Below are positions 34,279 through 43,566 of a stretch of DNA of 64,000 nt, one piece after another. The position numbers were made by a program, and so were the translations under genes. Each line of letters begins with the position of its first letter. Position 1 is the stretch's first letter. Under the pieces are notes generated by a model. The model was given only the letters and a program-made list of their open reading frames with translations. It did not search any database and was not told the origin of the DNA. This stretch comes from Solobacterium sp. (GTDB taxonomy: Bacteria > Bacillota_I > Bacilli_A > Erysipelotrichales > Erysipelotrichaceae), in assembly GCA_017469355.1 (NCBI GenBank), contig JAFUGM010000046.1, positions 20,229 to 84,228 of the forward strand. Reading direction: 5' to 3'.

Positions 34279-35072
34279 ATACGATTCGGGTAAATCAGGA
34301 TATCCGTCTTTCCGAAGGATTCAGCGAATATGTGATTGACAGTGAGCGGGATCTCGAACTGACGCTCAGTGGAGAAGGGAAGTGCCAGGCACTGTTCCGA
34401 ATCAAACACGCCAAGTCACTTCGCTTGCGCGGATATACCGCAGATGACAGTGAGATGTCCGTCCTGTTCTGGAACGAAAGTACGGATCCTCTGGTATCAG
34501 ATGAGTCATTCGAGGTCAATGAACGGGCTCATCTTTCCGTTGCTTATGGGGAATGCGAGGCCGCGGAGACAAGACGTAAGATCTATGTGGCGCTTCGTCG
34601 TCCTTATGCTTTTGCGGAAGTTCATTCCGCAACTCTGGCAGCGAACAGGAAGGAATATCGGATGAATGTGGTGAACTTTGCGCCGCATACAACTGGAGAA
34701 ATGAACAATTACGCTGTTGTTTTGAATCAGGGAAGGCTGATGATTGATGCGATTGGTACGATCGTTAAGGGTGCCAAGGGCGCCAAGAGCCATCAGACCA
34801 GCCGTGCGCTGAGTTTTGAGTCCGGGCAGCGTTCTACGATTCTGCCGGAACTGTTGATTGATGAAAATGATGTAGAAGCGAGTCACGCCATGTCGATCGG
34901 ACGAGTGGATGATGAGCAGCTCTATTACCTGATGAGCCGGGGTCTTACCATGCCGCAGTGTACGGCACTGATATCTGCAGGCTATCTGCTTCCAGTTGCG
35001 GATGTAATTGACAATGAGGAAGTCCGCAATGTGTTAAAGGCGGAGCTGGAAAGGAAACTCAGCGCATTATGA
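34275..35072 (+). CDS. sufD: Fe-S cluster assembly scaffold protein SufD (short form)
   Basis: SufD pairs with SufB and SufC. It is recognised by the SufBD core near the C-terminus: GAKSHQTSRALSF, LLIDENDVEASHAMSIGRVDDEQLYYLMSRGL. This core mirrors SufB, which ends with [11 protein letters not shown]. At 265 residues it is well below the usual length of over 400, so the N-terminal part is reduced. There is no sign of a frameshift. Its start overlaps sufC and its stop overlaps sufS. Confidence 0.88.
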   Translation: MNTIRVNQDIRLSEGFSEYVIDSERDLELTLSGEGKCQALFRIKHAKSLRLRGYTADDSEMSVLFWNESTDPLVSDESFEVNERAHLSVAYGECEAAETRRKIYVALRRPYAFAEVHSATLAANRKEYRMNVVNFAPHTTGEMNNYAVVLNQGRLMIDAIGTIVKGAKGAKSHQTSRALSFESGQRSTILPELLIDENDVEASHAMSIGRVDDEQLYYLMSRGLTMPQCTALISAGYLLPVADVIDNEEVRNVLKAELERKLSAL

Positions 35073-36289
35073 AAGATTTAAGCACGCTTCGCAGCGACTT
35101 CCCGATGCTGAAAAACAACCCGGAGCTGATCTATTTCGATAACGGTGCGACTACGCTCAAGCCACAGGTGGTTATTGATGCGGTGACGGACTTCTATACA
35201 ACCCATACATCCAATGTTCATCGCGGGGACTATGCGATTGCCGCATTGAATGACCGGCTTTATGATGAAGCTCGTTCTTCGTTTGCGAAATTATTAAATT
35301 GTGAGGCCAGGGAAGTGGTGTTCACCCATAATGCCAGCGCTTCATTAAACCAGGTAATCTATGGGCTTTCTCATGGTTTCCTTCATGAAGGAGATATCAT
35401 ACTTACAACGGAAGCCGAACATGCCTCGAACCTTCTGCCGTGGTTCCGCCTGGTCAAAGAAGCAGGCGTTGAAGTGAAATACCTTCCGATGAATGCGCAG
35501 GCGAATGTAGACCTCGAAGCGGCGAAGGAACTGTTTACGCCAAGGGTGAAGGTCGTTGCGGTGGCGATGGTGACCAATGTGCTGGGTAGCATTCTGCCGA
35601 TTAAGGAACTCAGCGCCTTAGCGCATGAAGTCGGTGCGCTTACGGTGATTGATGGCTCGCAGGCGGTGCCGCATATGAAGGTGGATGTCAAAGAGCTGGG
35701 AATTGATTTTCTGGCATGTTCTGCCCATAAGATGTGCGGGCCTGGCGGCGTTGGTATTCTGTATGGACGCTATGATCTGCTGGAAGCGATGGAACCGGTA
35801 TTCATGGGCGGAGATATGAATGCCCGTTTTGATGCGGGATGTGGCTATGAGCTGAAACATGCCCCAACAAGATTTGAAGCGGGAACCCCGAATATTGAAG
35901 GGGTGATCGGCGCTGGCGCCGCATGTGAATATCTGCTTCAGATTGGCCTGGATGAGATTCATGCGTATGAAAAGGAACTTCGTTCCTACTTCATGGAACA
36001 GATGAAGCAGCTTTCCAATATTCAGGTATATAACCCGGATAATGAATACGGTCCGATTACATTTAATGCGGAAGGGGTATTCTCGCAGGATGCGGCAGGT
36101 TATCTTTCTGCCAGAAATATCGCGGTGCGTTCGGGCAACCACTGCGCCAAGATTCTTCATGAGATCATCGGCACGGACAGCACGATCCGGGCGTCCCTGT
36201 ATTTTTACAACACGAAGGAAGAAGTCGATGCCTGTGTGGCCGCATGTGCGGATATCACATTGGAAAACGCGATTGGGATATTCTTCTAG
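35069..36289 (+). CDS. sufS: Cysteine desulfurase SufS
   Basis: SufS is a PLP enzyme that takes sulfur from cysteine for Fe-S assembly. The 406 residues start with the class V aminotransferase pattern FPMLKNNPELIYFDNGATT. The PLP lysine is in CSAHKMCGPGG, and the active-site cysteine loop is RSGNHCAKILHE (the typical RTGHHCA region). It lies between sufD and sufU, which identifies it as the SufS rather than NifS type. Its partner SufU follows 10 bases later. Confidence 0.97.
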   Translation: MKDLSTLRSDFPMLKNNPELIYFDNGATTLKPQVVIDAVTDFYTTHTSNVHRGDYAIAALNDRLYDEARSSFAKLLNCEAREVVFTHNASASLNQVIYGLSHGFLHEGDIILTTEAEHASNLLPWFRLVKEAGVEVKYLPMNAQANVDLEAAKELFTPRVKVVAVAMVTNVLGSILPIKELSALAHEVGALTVIDGSQAVPHMKVDVKELGIDFLACSAHKMCGPGGVGILYGRYDLLEAMEPVFMGGDMNARFDAGCGYELKHAPTRFEAGTPNIEGVIGAGAACEYLLQIGLDEIHAYEKELRSYFMEQMKQLSNIQVYNPDNEYGPITFNAEGVFSQDAAGYLSARNIAVRSGNHCAKILHEIIGTDSTIRASLYFYNTKEEVDACVAACADITLENAIGIFF

Positions 36290-36299
36290 GAGACAGTAT

Positions 36300-36764
36300 A
36301 TGAGTGAACTGGAACAGTTATTGGAAGATCCTGCGGTTCTGCGGGAACTGATCATGGATCATTATAAATATCCTCATAACCATTCACTGGTAGAGGATAT
36401 GCAGTATCGTCGGGCGCATATGTCCAGTGACAGCTGTATTGATGATATTACCGTTCAGGCAAAGATTACAGATGGCCGGATTCAGGATATCCGGTTTGAT
36501 GGTGTTGCCTGCACGATTTCCACCTCCAGCACCTCGATCATGACCGACCTTCTCAAAGGAAAGACGGTGGAAGAGGCACAGTATCTGATTGATCAGTATA
36601 TGAACATGGTGGATGGAAAGGAATATGATGCCGCATCGCTGGAGGAGGCAGTGGCGATGAAGAATGTATATCGCCAGGCAAACCGGATTCGCTGTGCGAC
36701 GATCGGCTGGAAGGCGATCCGGCAGTTGATTGAAGAAAGCGGGGAGACGGATCATGGCGAATGA
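36300..36764 (+). CDS. sufU: Sulfur carrier / transfer protein SufU
   Basis: SufU accepts sulfur from SufS through a zinc-bound site. The 154 residues show the three cysteines of the family: DSCIDD, ACTIS and RCATIGW. The TAGGAGA site overlaps the sufS stop. The 3' end overlaps sufB by 11 bases. The order C-D-S-U-B is the common Firmicute suf operon. Confidence 0.96.
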   Translation: MSELEQLLEDPAVLRELIMDHYKYPHNHSLVEDMQYRRAHMSSDSCIDDITVQAKITDGRIQDIRFDGVACTISTSSTSIMTDLLKGKTVEEAQYLIDQYMNMVDGKEYDAASLEEAVAMKNVYRQANRIRCATIGWKAIRQLIEESGETDHGE

Positions 36765-38163
36765 AAATGATGAAATTCTTTCTTCCCAGGATGAATATAA
36801 GTACGGATTTGTAGATAAGGATATCAGTATCTTTGACACCGGAAAGGGAATTTCCGAAGAGGTTGTCCGTACGATCAGTAAGATCAAGAATGAACCGGAA
36901 TGGATGACCGAATTCCGCGTGAAAGCATATCATCAGTTTGCGTCCATGCCGATGCCGGAATGGGGTCCGGATCTTTCGGAAATCGACTTCCAGGATTTTA
37001 CCTATTACAAGCGGGTTTCCGAGGAAGCGGAACGCAGTTGGGAAGATGTTCCGGAAGAAGTAAAAAATACGTTTGAAAAGCTTGGAATTCCCGAAGCAGA
37101 GCGTAAATATCTTGCGGGTGTTACCACGCAGTATGAATCTGAAGCGGTATACCACAACATGCTGGATGAAGTGCAGTCCAAAGGGGTTATCTTCCTGGAT
37201 ATTGACAGCGGACTTCGGGAGTATCCGGAAATCTTCCGGAAGTATTTTGCGACCATTGTCCCAGTTGGTGACAACAAGCTTGCGGCACTGAACTCCGCGG
37301 TATGGTCTGGCGGAAGTTTCATTTATGTCCCACCGGGAGTAAAACTGGAGAAACCGTTGCAGTCCTACTTCCGTATCAATTCGGAGTCCATGGGTCAGTT
37401 CGAACGGTCCATCATCATCGTGGATGATGGGGCGGAGTGTTCCTACGTAGAAGGATGTACGGCACCGCAGTATTCCCGTGATTCCATGCATGCGGCAGTT
37501 GTTGAAGTGTTTGTCGGAAAGAATGCGAGATGCCGCTATTCCAGTGTTCAGAACTGGAGTTCCAATATTCTGAATCTTGTGACGAAGCGGGCAAAGGTAG
37601 AAGCTGGCGGAACGATGGAATGGATTGATGGAAACATCGGTTCCCGTATTTCCATGAAATATCCGGCCTGTATTCTCGCTGGAGAATATGCCCATGGCAT
37701 GTGCATCTCCATTGCGGTTGGCTCGACGAATCAGTTCCAGGATACCGGTGCCAAGATGATTCATGCGGCACCACATACCAGCAGTACGATTCTTTCCAAG
37801 TCGGTATCCCGCAATGGCGGTGTTACCAACTTCCGTGACTGGATCCGGTTTACACCGAATGCGGACTGGAGCCGATCCAAGATTGAATGCGATACATTGA
37901 TTCTGGATGATCGTTCCAAGTCGGATACGATTCCGCTTGATATCAATGAAAATAACACCTCGGTGATCGAACATGAGGCTAAGGTATCCAAAATTTCCGA
38001 AGAAGAACTCTTCTATCTGATGAGCCGCGGTCTTTCCGAGTCTCAGGCAACGGAAATGATTGTCATGGGCTTCTTAGAACCCTTCACAAGAGAACTTCCG
38101 ATGGAATATGCGGTTGAGCTGAATCAGCTATTGAAACTGGATATGAGCGGGTCGATCGGCTGA
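36754..38163 (+). CDS. sufB: Fe-S cluster assembly protein SufB
   Basis: SufB is the main scaffold on which Fe-S clusters form. The 469 residues are of normal length. Recognisable blocks are [36 protein letters not shown] (in part), [13 protein letters not shown] and [20 protein letters not shown]. The ATG lies inside the sufU end. A folate gene overlaps its stop by one base. Confidence 0.97.
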   Translation: MANENDEILSSQDEYKYGFVDKDISIFDTGKGISEEVVRTISKIKNEPEWMTEFRVKAYHQFASMPMPEWGPDLSEIDFQDFTYYKRVSEEAERSWEDVPEEVKNTFEKLGIPEAERKYLAGVTTQYESEAVYHNMLDEVQSKGVIFLDIDSGLREYPEIFRKYFATIVPVGDNKLAALNSAVWSGGSFIYVPPGVKLEKPLQSYFRINSESMGQFERSIIIVDDGAECSYVEGCTAPQYSRDSMHAAVVEVFVGKNARCRYSSVQNWSSNILNLVTKRAKVEAGGTMEWIDGNIGSRISMKYPACILAGEYAHGMCISIAVGSTNQFQDTGAKMIHAAPHTSSTILSKSVSRNGGVTNFRDWIRFTPNADWSRSKIECDTLILDDRSKSDTIPLDINENNTSVIEHEAKVSKISEEELFYLMSRGLSESQATEMIVMGFLEPFTRELPMEYAVELNQLLKLDMSGSIG

Positions 38164-38690
38164 TGAAGAAATCACAGGCTAGAGCAGCGGGTCTTATCGC
38201 AAGGTCCGCTGTTTCTCATTCAACACGCAGAAGTTATGATGCGGCTCTTTTGACTAAGATGAAGGCACTTTCACGGAACGAACCATGCATCGGCTGTTAT
38301 GTATCAATGAAGGATGAAGCGGATACGCTAGCCTATCTTTCCTGGTGTATTTCTTCCGGGAGAAACGTTGCGGTACCGAAGGTAGAAGGTTCTACGCTTG
38401 GGTTTTATCGAATTTCTTCCCTGGAAGAATTACAATCCGGTGCCTTTGGCGTACTGGAGCCAGAAGGGAACGCGGACTCACACATCCCTCTTGAAGCGAT
38501 CTCCCTGATGTTTGTGCCGTTATCCTCATTTGATGAAACTAACCAGAGAACCGGCTATGGGAAGGGGTATTATGACTCGGTGCTGTTACCCTCGATGAAA
38601 AAGATTGGCATAGCCTATCCCGAACAACAGGTTCCTGGGATCGAGGCCGATCCATGGGATATTCCGCTGGATCAAATTTTACTTCCATGA
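38163..38690 (+). CDS. 5-formyltetrahydrofolate cyclo-ligase
   Basis: This enzyme turns 5-formyl-THF into 5,10-methenyl-THF using ATP. The 175 residues end with the family motif FDETNQRTGYGKGYYD, followed by GIAYPEQQVPGI. The N-terminus has the usual Lys/Arg-rich helix, and CYVSMKDEADT corresponds to the substrate region. Its ATG overlaps the sufB stop, so it forms the last gene of the suf operon. Confidence 0.93.
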   Translation: MKKSQARAAGLIARSAVSHSTRRSYDAALLTKMKALSRNEPCIGCYVSMKDEADTLAYLSWCISSGRNVAVPKVEGSTLGFYRISSLEELQSGAFGVLEPEGNADSHIPLEAISLMFVPLSSFDETNQRTGYGKGYYDSVLLPSMKKIGIAYPEQQVPGIEADPWDIPLDQILLP

Positions 38691-38713
38691 AGTGAAACGG
38701 GGATGGGAATACG

Positions 38714-38722
38714 TGCTATAAT
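38714..38722 (+). promoter_or_regulatory. Extended -10 promoter of tRNA-Val
   Basis: TGCTATAAT lies 10 bases before the tRNA 5' end, so the transcript would begin almost at the mature end. Confidence 0.7.
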
Positions 38723-38731
38723 GGGAGCCAC

Positions 38732-38804
38732 GGAGGCTTAGCTCAGCTGGGAGAGCGCACCCTTCACAGGGGTGATGTCGCAGGTTCGAGTCCTGTAGCC
38801 TCCA
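38732..38804 (+). tRNA. tRNA-Val (anticodon CAC)
   Basis: A complete cloverleaf can be drawn. The acceptor stem is GGAGGCT/AGCCTCC, the D arm GCTC...GAGC, the anticodon stem CACCC/GGGTG with loop TTCACAG (anticodon CAC, reading GUG), and the T arm GCAGG-TTCGAGT-CCTGT. The discriminator is A and the CCA end is not encoded; T residues follow at once and may serve as terminator. Confidence 0.95.
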
Positions 38805-38823
38805 TTTTTTCTTGGTAAAGATT

Positions 38824-39249
38824 ATGAAGTATTACTGTAAGAGATTTGAAGATTGTTCTGTAGATGAACTGTTTGCGTTTTTTAAGGCAAGACAGGATGT
38901 CTTTGTGGTGGAACAGAACTGTGTTTATCCGGATATCGATGAAATCGATAGAATCGCCACGCACGTCTGGCTGGAAGAGGATGGGGCACTTGTTTCCTAC
39001 CTTCGCTTCTTTGAGCGTAAGGAAGAGCCAGGCACCATACAGATCGGACGCGTTCTTTCCCTGAAGCGCAGGGCACACCTTGGGACTGCCTTAATGGAAT
39101 ATGCCTTATCAAAAATTCCGGAATCCTCACTGTATCTTGAAGCACAGGTTTATGCGATACCGTTTTATGAACAGTTTGGCTTTCAGGTAACTTCAGAACA
39201 ATTCCTGGAAGATGGAATTCCCCATGTCAAAATGCGGTTACAGCGGTAA
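38824..39249 (+). CDS. ElaA-like GNAT acetyltransferase
   Basis: The 141-residue protein has the GNAT fold core: FFKARQDVFVVEQNCVYPDID near the start, which is typical of ElaA, then IGRVLSLKRRAHLGTALM (the acetyl-CoA loop) and AIPFYEQFGF. The substrate is unknown. The ATG at 38824 lacks a strong ribosome-binding site; a TTG at 38812 is in frame but less likely. The gene begins 20 bases after tRNA-Val and may be read from the tRNA promoter. Confidence 0.88.
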   Translation: MKYYCKRFEDCSVDELFAFFKARQDVFVVEQNCVYPDIDEIDRIATHVWLEEDGALVSYLRFFERKEEPGTIQIGRVLSLKRRAHLGTALMEYALSKIPESSLYLEAQVYAIPFYEQFGFQVTSEQFLEDGIPHVKMRLQR

Positions 39250-39742
39250 ACCAACCCATGGTTCCACTTTATGGGAACTCATGAAATTCATGTTGGTATC
39301 TTCGATGGTTTCTATCATTCAGCTGATCAGCGTCAATCTGTTTGTGATTTGGATGCGTGATTGGACGAGCCCATTGCCGGGGATTCTTATGGGTATCTTT
39401 TCGGAAGAAACCGTTGGGGCAGGGAACGCCACCTGGGGTTATGTGCTTCCGTTTTTCCTGTCGAATCTGCTTGCGAATATCTATGGATTCTTTCAAAACC
39501 GCAGGACTACCTTCCACAGTGAGGCACCTGTCTCACGGATTGGAATTTATCTAGTGGTGGTGTTTCTGTTGATACTGTTTTCAACTGTTTTGCAGGGGCG
39601 GCTGGTATTCTGGATGAAGGGAGTGCTTTCCATCAGCTCAACACTAGCGCCGACTCTTGCGGCAATGGCGGCAGGAATGGTTCAGTTTGCGGTGCTGTTT
39701 CCGTTAGAAAAATATGTGTTATTCAAAACGCGGGAGGAATAA
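39227..39742 (+). CDS. GtrA-like membrane protein
   Basis: The 171-residue protein has four hydrophobic helices with the GtrA pattern: LMKFMLVSSMVSIIQLISV at the start, FFLSNLLANIYGFFQNRRTTF in the middle and VQFAVLFPLEKYVLF at the end. GtrA-like proteins are thought to move undecaprenyl- or other lipid-linked sugars in wall or teichoic acid glycosylation. It overlaps the acetyltransferase gene and abuts a GT2 gene, a frequent pairing. The start could also be the ATG at 39212. Confidence 0.88.
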   Translation, partial: SKCGYSGKPTHGSTLWELMKFMLVSSMVSIIQLISVNLFVIWMRDWTSPLPGILMGIFSEETVGAGNATWGYVLPFFLSNLLANIYGFFQNRRTTFHSEAPVSRIGIYLVVVFLLILFSTVLQGRLVFWMKGVLSISSTLAPTLAAMAAGMVQFAVLFPLEKYVLFKTREE

Positions 39743-41037
39743 TGATCATGCCTGAAGTAAGTATTATTGTGCCGGTCTATAATGCCGAACAAGCTCTGGA
39801 TCGGTGTATCAGCAGTATTCTCAATCAGGAATACCGTGATATTGAACTGATTCTCATGGATGATGGATCAAAGGATGGCTCGGCATCCATCTGTGACTCC
39901 TATGCGGAGAAAGACTCCCGGGTTAAGGTGGTTCATAAGGAAAACTCTGGAGTCAGCGATACTCGTAACCAGGGAATCGAGCGCGCCACGGGGAAGTATA
40001 TTCAGTTTCTTGACGCGGATGACTGGATTACTTCTGATTCCACAAAAATGCTGGTGCGAACGGCGGAAGAAACGGATGCGGATCTTGTGGTAGGTGAGTT
40101 TTACCGTGTGGTTGGAGATCATCTGTCCCGTAAGGGAAGCATTGAGTCTGATCGGGTACTGACCCAGCAGGAATATGCGGAATTCATGAAGCTTTCTCCA
40201 GCGGATTATTACTATGGGGTGATCTGGAATAAGCTGTATCGAAAAGAGATTCTTGACACATATCAGATCCGCATGGATTCGGGAATCAGCTTCTGTGAAG
40301 ACTTTATATTCAATCTTGAATATGTGCTTCACTGTAAGCGGATCGCTCCGTTGAATCTTCCGGTATATTACTATGTCAAAACCGAAGGGTCACTGGTCTC
40401 TCAGAATATGAGTCTGAAGCGTCTTTATGACATGAAGACAAGTGTCTATCAGTACTATGACTCCTTCTTCCGCAATGTGCTGGATGAAGCAGAATATCGC
40501 AAGGAACGTCCTGGTATCGCCGCGTTTCTTGTCAGTGCCGCAACCGATGAGTTTACGATACCCTTCGTTCCCGGCACAAAGAAGGTTGGGGAGGAGAAGC
40601 TTTCTTTCTATAGCTCAGATAGACATGTCTTATCCAATGCGGTATATGATCTGAATAAACTCTATGAGCATCTGCTTCATACAGTTGCGCTTAAACATGA
40701 GCTCTCCCTGAATGAAGTGAAGGTCTTTTCTGCCATTCGGGCCATTGGCTCTGTCAGTTCATTAAAGGAGCTGGCGGATCGAAGCGGGGTAGGAGAAACG
40801 CATGTACTTGCGGCGCTGCAGGTGCTTGCGACCAAACCCCTGATCCGGGTATCCTTTGCGCCGCTGAGTGCCTCGATCATGACGGATCGGGGTGCAGGAC
40901 TCATGCATGATCTTGATCACGCAGAAGCGGATTTTGAAACGATGTGTCTGGAAGGACTGAACGAAACGGATCGGGAAGCATTTCTTGAGAATGTCTCACA
41001 TGTGCTCAATCATATTCGTACTGCGTTATCGCAATAA
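39742..41037 (+). CDS. GT2 glycosyltransferase fused to a MarR-type winged-helix domain
   Basis: Residues 1 to about 230 form a GT2 (GT-A) glycosyltransferase: VSIIVPVYNAEQALDRCISS, MDDGSKDGS, and the metal-binding DADDW motif. From about residue 300 to 431 the sequence has the layout of a MarR regulator: LSLNEVKVFSAI, SLKELADRSGVGETHVLAALQVL (recognition-helix region), LIRVSF as wing, MTDRGAGLM and GLNETDREAFLENVSHVL. There is no stop or frame change between the parts. GGGAGGA precedes the ATG. It forms a unit with the GtrA-like gene and perhaps the GH3 gene. DNA binding by the second part is inferred from sequence only. Confidence 0.8.
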   Translation: MIMPEVSIIVPVYNAEQALDRCISSILNQEYRDIELILMDDGSKDGSASICDSYAEKDSRVKVVHKENSGVSDTRNQGIERATGKYIQFLDADDWITSDSTKMLVRTAEETDADLVVGEFYRVVGDHLSRKGSIESDRVLTQQEYAEFMKLSPADYYYGVIWNKLYRKEILDTYQIRMDSGISFCEDFIFNLEYVLHCKRIAPLNLPVYYYVKTEGSLVSQNMSLKRLYDMKTSVYQYYDSFFRNVLDEAEYRKERPGIAAFLVSAATDEFTIPFVPGTKKVGEEKLSFYSSDRHVLSNAVYDLNKLYEHLLHTVALKHELSLNEVKVFSAIRAIGSVSSLKELADRSGVGETHVLAALQVLATKPLIRVSFAPLSASIMTDRGAGLMHDLDHAEADFETMCLEGLNETDREAFLENVSHVLNHIRTALSQ

Positions 41038-41045
41038 GGTGAATT

Positions 41046-43376
41046 ATGAACGATATGTCACTTGATACCTCTGCCGCATTATTATGCGGAAAGGATAACT
41101 GGACCAGCAGGGAAGCAACGGAAGAAGGAATTTCTTCTGTGCGCTTCAGTGATGGCCCGCATGGGCTCCGCGTCGAGTCTGGAAACGGGCTTGGATTCAA
41201 TGAGTCTCATCCTTCTTCTGCCTATCCCACCGCATCGCTTTCCGCCTGCTCGTTTGACCGTGAACTTCAGAAAGAACTGGGACGTCATCTTGGGGCGGAG
41301 TGCCGGGAAGCTGGAGTCAATGTGCTTCTTGGCCCAGGTGTCAATCATAAGCGAAGTCCTTTATGCGGGCGTAATTTTGAATATTACAGTGAAGACCCAT
41401 ATCTTACATCAGAGCTGGCATCCGGTTATATAATCGGGTTACAGGAATGTGGTGTTGGCGCCTGCGTAAAGCACTTTGCGGGAAACTCCCGTGAGTATGG
41501 AAGGATGGCGCAGGACAGTGTCATTGATGAGCGTGCACTTCATGAACTGTATCTGTCTCAGTTTGAACGGATTGTTCGTAACGCCCACCCCTGGTCGATG
41601 ATGGCTGCCTATAACCGGCTGAATGGAACTTATTGTTGCGAAAATGAAGAACTGCTTTCTTCTGCGAAGGAGAAGTGGGGATTTGACGGTGCATTTATTT
41701 CTGACTGGGGTGCCGTCGCGGATCCGGTAAACAGCGCAGCGGCGGGTCTTACGCTTGAGATGCCAGGCGGAGCACATGAAAGTGACGAGCTGATCAAAGA
41801 AGCGGTTCATCGAGGAGACTGTACTGCAGAAGCGATTTATGCACGAGCGAAGGAATTACGAACACTATCCGAGCGCACCTCCACCCTTGATTCGGTTCCG
41901 GAACTTCATTCATCCCATGCGGAGTTTGCGCAGCGGCTTGCGGAAGAAAGTGCGGTGTTATTGAAAAACAACGGAATCCTTCCGTTCCAGCCTTCAGATT
42001 CCATCGCCTTGATTGGCCCATTTGCGAGAACCCCCAGAATGCAGGGGACTGGCAGTTCCAAGGTCAATGTTAGAAACTCAGATTGTCTTTATGATGTCAT
42101 GAAGAAGGAGCGGGCCGTATTCGCTTATGCGAAAGGTTACTCTCTTGACCATGCGGAAGTAGATGAAACGCTTGAAGCGCAGGCCCTGGCACTTGCGGAA
42201 CGCAGTTCCAGAGTTCTTGTGATCACCGGATTACCAGAAGGGGAAGAAGCCGAAGGCTATGACCGCACGCATATGAACCTTCCGTATAATCAGATTCATC
42301 TTATCCAGGAGCTTCATAAAGCGAATCGGAATATCGTGGTGGTGCTGCAGTGTGGGGCACCGGTAACGACGGAATGGAGTGATGTCTGCGCTGCGTTACT
42401 ATGCATGTATCTCAGTGGTGAACGGGGTGGACAGGCATTATGGAATCTTCTGAGCGGAGCCGTATCGCCCTCCGGGAAACTTGCGGAAACCTGGCCCATC
42501 TCCAAGGAACAGACACCATGTGATCTGACCTTCCGTGATTCGATCCTGCGGGTATTATATAAAGAATCCATTTTCTCCGGCTACCGGTATTACAGTACCG
42601 CTGGTATCACTCCCGCCTGGCCATTTGGGTATGGCCTTTCCTATACCAGCTTTGCCTATTCAGATCTTCAGGTAAGTTCCTATGAAGATCGGGTTAAGGT
42701 AACCCTGAAACTTACAAATACGGGAAATAGGGCAGGAAAGGAAATCGTTCAGCTTTATATCGGTATGGAAAAAAGCCGGATTGCCCGTCCAATAAAGGAA
42801 CTCAAGGGATTTGAAAAGGTATTTCTTTCTCCAGGAGAAGAGCAGACCATTACCTTTGAACTGGATGAGCGCAGCTTTGCCTACTATGACACGAAAAAAC
42901 ATGATTGGATGGTAGAAGCAGGGGTATATCAGATCATGGTGGGGCCTTCTTCGGAAGAACTTCCGCTTTGTGCTTCAGTTATAAGAAACGGTACCCTGAC
43001 CCCATATTCTTCGATACCACTGGATTATCTTACCTGGAATGAACAGGGTCAGCTTGATATCAGTGATGACGCATTTGAGGAAGTGCTTGGTCATCCGATC
43101 CCAGCTGAGCGGGAAGGATTTCCAGTAACACCAAGCACAACGATCTATGAATTAACAGAACGTGGGTTTGGGGCAGTTATAAGAAAGCTGACCCACCGGA
43201 TTCTGGAACGACACAGCTTCCCTGGGGTAAGTGAAGAAATGGTGCTGGAAGCTCCACTTCGCTCCATTCTGTGGTTGGGAGATAAGGTAAGCTGGAAAAC
43301 AGTATATGAAGCAGCGGCGCTCTTCAATCATAAAGGAAGTATGTGGAAGGTGTGGAAGACGATTAAGAAACAATGA
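41046..43376 (+). CDS. GH3 family glycoside hydrolase (beta-glucosidase type) with C-terminal extension
   Basis: This probable beta-glucosidase has 776 residues. The GH3 N domain has SDGPHGLRVE and KHFAGNS and the nucleophile in FISDWGA (Asp220). The GH3 C domain has LIGPFARTPRMQGTGSSKVN (in part) and GQALWNLLSGAVSPSGKLAETWP (in part). A fibronectin-III-like domain with KEIVQLYIGMEKS and LKGFEKVFLSPGEEQ follows. About 120 further residues after the Fn3 domain (from about 655) are not part of the standard plan. No signal peptide is present, so it acts in the cytoplasm, possibly on imported oligosaccharides. The exact sugar cannot be told. Confidence 0.93.
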   Translation: MNDMSLDTSAALLCGKDNWTSREATEEGISSVRFSDGPHGLRVESGNGLGFNESHPSSAYPTASLSACSFDRELQKELGRHLGAECREAGVNVLLGPGVNHKRSPLCGRNFEYYSEDPYLTSELASGYIIGLQECGVGACVKHFAGNSREYGRMAQDSVIDERALHELYLSQFERIVRNAHPWSMMAAYNRLNGTYCCENEELLSSAKEKWGFDGAFISDWGAVADPVNSAAAGLTLEMPGGAHESDELIKEAVHRGDCTAEAIYARAKELRTLSERTSTLDSVPELHSSHAEFAQRLAEESAVLLKNNGILPFQPSDSIALIGPFARTPRMQGTGSSKVNVRNSDCLYDVMKKERAVFAYAKGYSLDHAEVDETLEAQALALAERSSRVLVITGLPEGEEAEGYDRTHMNLPYNQIHLIQELHKANRNIVVVLQCGAPVTTEWSDVCAALLCMYLSGERGGQALWNLLSGAVSPSGKLAETWPISKEQTPCDLTFRDSILRVLYKESIFSGYRYYSTAGITPAWPFGYGLSYTSFAYSDLQVSSYEDRVKVTLKLTNTGNRAGKEIVQLYIGMEKSRIARPIKELKGFEKVFLSPGEEQTITFELDERSFAYYDTKKHDWMVEAGVYQIMVGPSSEELPLCASVIRNGTLTPYSSIPLDYLTWNEQGQLDISDDAFEEVLGHPIPAEREGFPVTPSTTIYELTERGFGAVIRKLTHRILERHSFPGVSEEMVLEAPLRSILWLGDKVSWKTVYEAAALFNHKGSMWKVWKTIKKQ

Positions 43377-43383
43377 TGAAACA

Positions 43384-43407
43384 GTGGCGGGGATGGTTCC
43401 CCGCCAC
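43384..43407 (+). terminator. GC-rich hairpin after GH3 gene
   Basis: GTGGCGGGGA pairs perfectly with TCCCCGCCAC across TGGT. The following bases are not a T run, so it is either a weak terminator or a 3' stabilising hairpin. Confidence 0.5.
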
Positions 43408-43566
43408 GTTCTGTATAGTTGAAGTAATAGTTCACACGTTCTATATCACGATTCTGCGTACTGCTATTTGTGATGATTCAATGTGTTCAAGCCTTACTCA
43501 AACCATGAATGAGTTGAACAAATTACTGAAGAAGTGATGCGGAACGCGTTGCTATCTGTTTTTTAC
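43408..43566. other. Short intergenic stretch between GH3 gene and proC
   Basis: No gene is visible. An ACTCA / TGAGT inverted repeat inside GTTC / GAAC arms lies around 43489-43523. It may mark the end of proC transcription, but no convincing T run was found. Confidence 0.4.

Noticed and set aside
36553..37974. 473-residue minus-strand open frame opposite sufB
   Set aside because: The plus strand encodes a clear SufB over the same bases; the antisense translation has no recognisable motif.
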